From assembly GCA_905236935.1 (NCBI GenBank), contig CAJOQL010000089.1, forward strand, positions 1-6,451: a stretch of DNA of 6,451 bases. The letters run 5' to 3'. The notes under the pieces are model-generated. The model made no database searches. It was not told where the DNA came from and saw nothing but the letters and a program-made list of their open reading frames with translations. Below are positions 1 through 3,628 of this stretch, in pieces. The translations under genes and the position numbers were made by a program. Position 1 is the first letter of the stretch, and each line of letters starts with the position of its first letter. This DNA is from an uncultured Bacilli bacterium (GTDB lineage: Bacteria > Bacillota_I > Bacilli_A > RF39 > UBA660).

Positions 1-475
1 ATTCAGGTTCTAAACTTATATCAAAATACTTTAGTGCACCCTCTAAATCAAAATCTTTTAAATGCTCAGCTAAATATATCATTTTAGGTATTATATCTTC
101 TCTATTTCTTTGTAATAGTTCATTAGTTATATAAGTTCCAATTATGTAAGATGCTCCACAACAGTGATTAATAACATCAATAGGTATAGATAAAGCTTTA
201 ATAGTATTTTTTTCTATTTGATTATCTATTAATTTAGATAATTCATTATTTAGTTTGTTAAAACTAGGAATAATTTCTCCTAAATCTTCAAGAACTTTTT
301 CATATGATTGTATTAAATCTTCTTTTTTAATTTCTCCATTTTCAATATATTTAGTTAGTTCACTTATTATGCATGAATAATATATCAAAACATTTAAATT
401 ACTATCATCTCTTCCATTTAATATATAATTTATTTCTTCTTCATTATAATTCTTATTTTTGCAAGAAAAAAGCAC
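1..475 (-). CDS. Hypothetical helical protein, C-terminus beyond window edge
   Basis: I do not recognise this protein. An uninterrupted frame of 158 codons runs from a GTG at 475-473 to the window edge. No ATG occurs in this frame before codon 132, so GTG is the most plausible start; it would be read as Met, giving a beginning like MLFSCKNKNYNEEEINYI. A purine-rich AAGGAAGAAG lies about 9-17 bases upstream and could be the ribosome binding site. The product looks mainly alpha-helical and rich in Asn, Ile, Leu, Lys and Glu, with charged amphipathic stretches at about residues 45-90 and 115-155. A Cys-Cys pair is at residues 105-106. There is no signal peptide or membrane segment in the visible part. 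It is the fourth gene of the rimM-trmD operon and begins on the base after the TAG of the preceding gene, in the same frame, so it could be coupled to or even fused with that gene by readthrough. Function unknown. Confidence 0.7.
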   Translation of the reverse strand, partial: MLFSCKNKNYNEEEINYILNGRDDSNLNVLIYYSCIISELTKYIENGEIKKEDLIQSYEKVLEDLGEIIPSFNKLNNELSKLIDNQIEKNTIKALSIPIDVINHCCGASYIIGTYITNELLQRNREDIIPKMIYLAEHLKDFDLEGALKYFDISLEPE

Positions 476-868
476 CTATCTACTTCTTCCTTTTGATATG
501 GGTGCTAGTTTTTTGGCACGAGCTATTTTTTTAAGTTCATTAGTTAAAACATGGAAATTTTTAATAATGTTACGTTTTTCTTTAGTAGATAAATATTTTT
601 CATATTTATTTAAATATACACTATAAAGACTAGATAATTCGTCAAGTAATAATACAGCATTATCTGGATCATCATCTTCACTTAAAAAAGTGAGTACTTG
701 TTTTATTAATTTATTAAATTCTGGAATAAACTTATTTTTAATTAAGATATCTATTAATTTTTGATTATAAACAATAACATTTACTTTATTTATTTTAGTA
801 TTATAACCATATAATTCTAAAATAGTATCACTTTTTATTTTATTTTTCTTTTTAACTAATGTATACAT
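476..868 (-). CDS. Small basic hypothetical protein downstream of trmD
   Basis: A 130-residue protein of unknown function. ATG at 868-866 follows the trmD stop by two bases, with a G-rich site (GGGGGA, inside the last codons of trmD) about 7 bases upstream, so it is probably translationally coupled to trmD. The N-terminal 60 residues are Lys/Ile/Asn-rich and may hold short beta strands. An acidic patch SEDDDPDN (about 63-70) is followed by a long amphipathic helix with Leu/Tyr repeats (about 71-117), then a very basic tail ending KGRSR. No signal peptide, membrane segment or catalytic motif is visible. The basic tail and the place in a ribosome-maturation/tRNA-modification operon would fit an RNA- or ribosome-associated role, but that is only inference from context. 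It ends with TAG, unlike the other complete genes here (TAA or TGA), and the next gene continues in the same frame. Confidence 0.75.
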   Translation of the reverse strand: MYTLVKKKNKIKSDTILELYGYNTKINKVNVIVYNQKLIDILIKNKFIPEFNKLIKQVLTFLSEDDDPDNAVLLLDELSSLYSVYLNKYEKYLSTKEKRNIIKNFHVLTNELKKIARAKKLAPISKGRSR

Positions 869-870
869 CT

Positions 871-1536
871 TTAATCCCCCATTAAGTCTTTGCGTTTTTC
901 TTTTGTTACTCTAATTCTTTCACTTTGACGATATTCATCTATTTTTTTATGATTACCTGATAATAGTATTTCTGGAACTTTCATATTCCTGTATTCTTCT
1001 GGTTTAGTATAAACTGGATAATCTAATAAATTATCTTCAAAACTTTCTTCTTTTAAACTATCTTTATTTATTACTCCATCTAATAATCTAATAACACTAT
1101 CACATATCATCATAGCAGGCAGTTCCCCACCAGTTAATATAAAATCACCAATAGATATTATTTCATCAGCAAGAGTTTTAATTCTTTCATCAAAACCTTC
1201 ATAATGACCACAAATTATAATTAAATGCTTAATATTTGTATATCTTTTAGCAATAGTTTGATTATAAGTATTTCCTTCTGGTGATAATAAAATAATATAT
1301 GAATCATTAGTTTTAATATCATCAATGCATTCAAAGATAGGTTCACATCTTAAAACCATTCCTGCTCCACCACCATAAGGGGTATCATCTACTGCATTAT
1401 TAGATAAGTGAGAATATTTTCTAAAATCTATGACTTCTATTTCAACTTTTTTATTTTCAATGGCTCTTTTAATAATGGATTCAGTTAAAAAACCTTCAAA
1501 CATATTAGGAAATAATGATAAAATACTTATTTTCAT
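871..1536 (-). CDS. trmD: tRNA (guanine-N1)-methyltransferase TrmD
   Basis: TrmD is a SPOUT-class methyltransferase that uses S-adenosylmethionine to make m1G37 in tRNAs with G36-G37, preventing +1 frameshifting; it works as a cytosolic homodimer. The 221-residue product shows the family signature throughout: start MKISILSLFP, DDTPYGGGAGM (50-60), ICGHYEGFDERI (108-119) and IGDFILTGGELPAM (129-142) forming the trefoil-knot cofactor site, and the SFED/LLDYPVYTKP segment (165-179). Asp168 corresponds to the catalytic Asp169 of E. coli. The C-terminal tRNA-contact motif is VPEILLSGNH (187-196). The protein stops at KRKDLMGD, about 20-30 residues short of E. coli or B. subtilis TrmD, so the last C-terminal helices are reduced. 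The start overlaps the rimM stop as ATGA, with GGAGG at 1551-1547, ten bases upstream. Expected to be essential, as in other bacteria. Confidence 0.97.
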   Translation of the reverse strand: MKISILSLFPNMFEGFLTESIIKRAIENKKVEIEVIDFRKYSHLSNNAVDDTPYGGGAGMVLRCEPIFECIDDIKTNDSYIILLSPEGNTYNQTIAKRYTNIKHLIIICGHYEGFDERIKTLADEIISIGDFILTGGELPAMMICDSVIRLLDGVINKDSLKEESFEDNLLDYPVYTKPEEYRNMKVPEILLSGNHKKIDEYRQSERIRVTKEKRKDLMGD

Positions 1537-2012
1537 AACATTAAATCCTCCACATTTCTAGTATATATTTCTTTCTTATTTTTATCTACTTTTATTATAA
1601 AATTACCTTTAATTGGAATATAAAATTTGTCATTAACTTTTATTATAGGATTAATTTTATTATTATCGAACGATGTAATAGTACCAATTATTTTATCATT
1701 ATTTATTACTTTAAAATCTATTAATTCACTTATCAAATATTCATTATCTGTAAGATGCATATCTTCTTCATTAAAATAAACATCATTACCAATTAAATAT
1801 TCAACTTTATTAATATCTTTAATATTATTAATTTCAATTAAATAGTTATAATGATGAAATCTAGCATTCGTAATTTCATAATTAATGTTATTTATTCTAA
1901 TAAAATTACCCTTTTTAAATACTTTTTCTGGCATTTCAAAACGACTAACTATCTTTAGTTCGCCCTTAATTCCAAAAGTATTAACAATTTTACCAACATT
2001 TATAAATTTCAT
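1533..2012 (-). CDS. rimM: 16S rRNA processing / ribosome maturation factor RimM
   Basis: RimM binds ribosomal protein S19 and assists late assembly of the 30S head. The 159-residue product has the usual two parts. The N-terminal RimM beta-barrel (about 4-82) opens with the diagnostic VGKIVNTFGIKGELKI, continues with YEITNARFHHYNYLIEI and ends in EYLIGNDVYF. A PRC-barrel-like C-terminal domain (about 92-159) includes ELIDFKVI, GTITSFDNN and NPIIKVNDKFYIPI, ending in the family-typical IYTRNVEDLM. It is slightly shorter than the usual 165-180 residues, and the aromatic pair common at the start of the PRC domain is weakened to EYLISEL. The N-terminal match fixes the ATG at 2012-2010, yet no Shine-Dalgarno sequence precedes it. 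Its TGA overlaps the trmD ATG by four bases (ATGA), the classic coupling seen for this gene pair. It is the first gene of a four-gene operon. Confidence 0.93.
   Translation of the reverse strand: MKFINVGKIVNTFGIKGELKIVSRFEMPEKVFKKGNFIRINNINYEITNARFHHYNYLIEINNIKDINKVEYLIGNDVYFNEEDMHLTDNEYLISELIDFKVINNDKIIGTITSFDNNKINPIIKVNDKFYIPIKGNFIIKVDKNKKEIYTRNVEDLML
1547..1551 (-). promoter_or_regulatory. Shine-Dalgarno site of trmD
   Basis: GGAGG on the minus strand lies ten bases before the trmD ATG and inside the last codons of rimM. It is a strong anti-16S match within an upstream gene, consistent with translational coupling across the ATGA overlap. It contrasts with rimM itself, which has no such site. 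Confidence 0.75.
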
Positions 2013-2018
2013 AGTTAT

Positions 2019-2047
2019 ATTTTAGAACAAATTATTAAAAAAATAAA
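2019..2047 (-). promoter_or_regulatory. Possible promoter of the rimM-trmD operon
   Basis: Only about 24 bases separate the upstream terminator from the rimM start, so any dedicated promoter must be here. TAAAAT at 2024-2019 is a 5/6 match to a -10 box. With a 17-base spacer the -35 position would be TTTATT (2047-2042), only a 3/6 match and inside the terminator hairpin. Transcription would begin at or next to the A of the rimM ATG, giving a leaderless message. The AT-rich background makes chance -10 matches common, and readthrough from upstream is an alternative. Confidence 0.3.
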
Positions 2048-2065
2048 TCTTTTTAAGACTTATTT
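2037..2065 (-). terminator. Rho-independent terminator of the 213-residue hypothetical gene
   Basis: On the minus strand AAATAAGTCTT and AAGATTTATTT pair over 11 positions (one G-U) around a three-base AAA loop, followed by further T residues to give a seven-T run. The left arm contains the last codons of the gene and the first T of its TAA stop. Only one G-C pair is present, so the stem is weak; efficiency is uncertain and some readthrough into rimM is likely. Confidence 0.5.
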
Positions 2066-2694
2066 ATAGTATTTTTGCTTGATACATAAATATCATACAT
2101 TTTTTTATAAATACTTGCTTTATCTTCTTGGCATTTTTTTTGATAATCTTTTAAAGAAAATAATATAGTACTGCAATTAACGTTATTAGTTATTAAATAG
2201 TTACTTATTAAATCCATTAAAGCTAAATCTTTTATGAAGATATCATATGTTTTAGGATTTATAATACTATTAACCATATCCCATTTGTTGAATACTTTTA
2301 AGGCTTTAGTACCTAAAACACTTTTTTCATAAGCTTGATTAGCATCATCACCATTAATTATTGCTGAAGCAAAATCAATATTACTTTTACATACAGATGT
2401 TAACAGATTATTATATGAATTATAATATTTTTCTAAGGATAAATTAATATCATAATTATTAGAAAATTCACCATCTTCAAATACATAATATTCCGGATAA
2501 ATAATTTCTGATGATAAAACGCTTGATAGCTTTGCTCTTAACAAACCTTGATATTGCTTTTTTTGAGGATAATTATATGCATTTACAGCAAAATAGCTCA
2601 AATTTAATGCATTTAAAATGCTGTCATCAATTAATCTTTTATCAATCTCTTTAAATTTAGATATTATACTTTCAACAATTTGATAATTTTTCAT
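2053..2694 (-). CDS. Hypothetical helical protein with its own promoter
   Basis: I do not recognise this 213-residue protein. I chose ATG 2694 (MKNYQIVES) over the in-frame ATG at 2733, because AGAGGG lies just upstream of 2694 and a TATAAT/-35 pair overlaps the 2733 start, so a transcript from it would not include that ATG. The product looks almost wholly alpha-helical: helices seem likely at about 2-40, 48-62, 84-112, 117-140, 146-170 and 176-206. It is rich in Tyr, Asn, Lys and Ser, with three isolated cysteines and no signal peptide, membrane helix, nucleotide-binding loop or metal motif. An acidic loop EDGEFSNN sits at about 73-80. It is flanked by terminators on both sides (2782-2811 before, 2037-2065 after), so it appears to be a one-gene unit rather than part of the rimM operon. 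No function can be assigned. Confidence 0.8.
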   Translation of the reverse strand: MKNYQIVESIISKFKEIDKRLIDDSILNALNLSYFAVNAYNYPQKKQYQGLLRAKLSSVLSSEIIYPEYYVFEDGEFSNNYDINLSLEKYYNSYNNLLTSVCKSNIDFASAIINGDDANQAYEKSVLGTKALKVFNKWDMVNSIINPKTYDIFIKDLALMDLISNYLITNNVNCSTILFSLKDYQKKCQEDKASIYKKMYDIYVSSKNTINKS

Positions 2695-2721
2695 TTTTCC
2701 CTCTTTTCTTAAGTGTTTTAT

Positions 2722-2751
2722 ATTATATGACATCTTCTAGTAAAAAGTAAA
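2722..2751 (-). promoter_or_regulatory. Sigma-A-type promoter of the 213-residue hypothetical gene
   Basis: The -10 box TATAAT (2727-2722) is a perfect consensus match and lies 18 bases from a -35 box TTTACT (2751-2746), a 4/6 match to TTGACA. Transcription would start near 2715, leaving a roughly 20-base leader with AGAGGG before ATG 2694. The promoter covers the alternative ATG at 2733 and so decides the start. Confidence 0.6.
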
Positions 2752-2781
2752 GAATATCTTTTAAATATAATACTAAATATT

Positions 2782-2811
2782 AAAAAAGTGATTATACACA
2801 AGTATAACCAC
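2782..2811 (-). terminator. Rho-independent terminator of the dehydrogenase gene
   Basis: On the minus strand GTGGTTATAC (2811-2802) pairs over ten positions (one G-U) with GTATAATCAC (2797-2788) around the loop TTGT, followed by six T residues. The arms encode the last residues of the dehydrogenase, and its TAA stop lies in the descending arm, so the coding end doubles as the terminator. Confidence 0.75.
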
Positions 2812-3550
2812 CATCAATAGGAAGAACAATACCAGTTACATAACTTGCTTCATCACTTGCTAAAAATATAGCTCCTGCATTAAGTTCTCCTTCTTTACCA
2901 TATCTTTTCATTGGAACGTGTTCTTTAGCAAAGGTTTGAAAATCCTCAGTATCTAATACATTTGTTGTAAGTTCAGTATAAAAATAACCGGGACAAATAC
3001 AATTTACTGTAATATTATATTTTGCAAGTTCCGCTGCTGCGGCTCTTGTAAAGTTTACTACTCCGCCTTTAGATGAATGATAGGCAATAGTTGGAATTTT
3101 ATCATTCCCTACTAAACCATACATTGAAGCAATATTAATTATTCTACCATAATTATTCTTTTTCATAATATTTCCAAAAGCACGACTAACTTTAAAAACA
3201 GATGTTAAATCAGTATCAATAGTAAAATCCCATTCTTCATCAGCCATATCTAATAAACCTTTATCTCTACTTGCTCCTGCACAGTTTATTAAAATATCTA
3301 CTTTTCCAAAAGTAATCTCTGCAATAGAAGCTGCTGAATTTACATCTTCAGTATTTGTTACATCACATTTAATAGGTAATACTTTTATTCCATATTCTTC
3401 TAATTTTTTTCTTATTTCATCTAATCTTTCAACTCTTCTAGCAAGTAAAACTAAATCTGCTCCTTGCTTAGCAAATCCTTCTGCCATTTGTCTTCCTAGA
3501 CCACTACTAGCACCAGTTATAACAGCTACTTTTCCTTTTAAATTAAACAT
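2792..3550 (-). CDS. SDR-family NAD(P)-dependent oxidoreductase, gluconate 5-dehydrogenase-like
   Basis: A 252-residue classical short-chain dehydrogenase, a soluble Rossmann-fold enzyme expected to be a tetramer. Motifs in order: cofactor loop TGASSGLG (12-19); Arg38-Arg39 at the end of the second strand, which usually favours NADP(H); acidic CDVT (62-65); NCAG (89-92); catalytic Ser142 (INIASMYG), Tyr157 and Lys161 (YHSSK); then CPGYFYTELT (186-195) and the C-terminal VTGIVLPIDGGYT. The CPGYF-TELT, MKRYGKEGELNAGAIFLASDEASYVTG and final segments resemble proteins annotated as gluconate 5-dehydrogenase (D-gluconate to 5-keto-D-gluconate), but SDR substrate specificity cannot be read reliably from sequence. 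The usual active-site Asn of the NLxxVF motif is Asp114 here (TDLTSVF). GGAG lies eight bases before the ATG. It is transcribed alone from a promoter inside the preceding terminator; no sugar-acid transport or kinase gene is adjacent in the window. Confidence 0.9.
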   Translation of the reverse strand: MFNLKGKVAVITGASSGLGRQMAEGFAKQGADLVLLARRVERLDEIRKKLEEYGIKVLPIKCDVTNTEDVNSAASIAEITFGKVDILINCAGASRDKGLLDMADEEWDFTIDTDLTSVFKVSRAFGNIMKKNNYGRIINIASMYGLVGNDKIPTIAYHSSKGGVVNFTRAAAAELAKYNITVNCICPGYFYTELTTNVLDTEDFQTFAKEHVPMKRYGKEGELNAGAIFLASDEASYVTGIVLPIDGGYTCV

Positions 3551-3577
3551 ATATTATCATCTCCAAACATTATTATA

Positions 3578-3606
3578 ATTATAAAAAAAGCCCAAGATTA
3601 AATCAA
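3578..3606 (-). promoter_or_regulatory. Sigma-A-type promoter of the dehydrogenase gene
   Basis: The -35 box TTGATT (3606-3601) is a 4/6 match and is exactly 17 bases from a perfect -10 box TATAAT (3583-3578). Transcription would start near 3571, leaving a leader of about 20 bases with GGAG at 3564-3561 and the ATG at 3550. The -35 box sits in the apical part of the upstream terminator hairpin and the spacer includes its T tract. A second TATAAT at 3577-3572 has no matching -35. Confidence 0.65.
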
Positions 3607-3614
3607 GAGCTTTT
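3583..3614 (-). terminator. Rho-independent terminator of the large surface-protein gene
   Basis: On the minus strand AAAAGCTC (3614-3607) pairs with GGGCTTTT (one G-U), a UU/UU internal loop and a three-base-pair GAT/AUC tip complete the stem, and the descending arm runs into a seven-T tract. It begins 14 bases after the TAA of the surface-protein gene. Confidence 0.75.
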
Positions 3615-3628
3615 GTAAAATTACCAAC

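Noticed and set aside
1533..1536. TGA read as tryptophan (Mycoplasma-type code)
   Set aside because: The TGA at the rimM end lies exactly where the family ends and overlaps the trmD ATG; the tryptophans I checked in the other genes use TGG.
2731..2733. ATG at 2733 as the start of the 213-residue protein
   Set aside because: A good promoter overlaps it and its upstream region has only a weak purine match; ATG 2694 has a clear AGAGGG site.
3583..3614. Plus-strand activity of the 3583-3614 hairpin as a terminator
   Set aside because: On the plus strand the stem is followed by only a four-T run inside the stem itself and then GTAAAA, and no plus-strand gene ends here.
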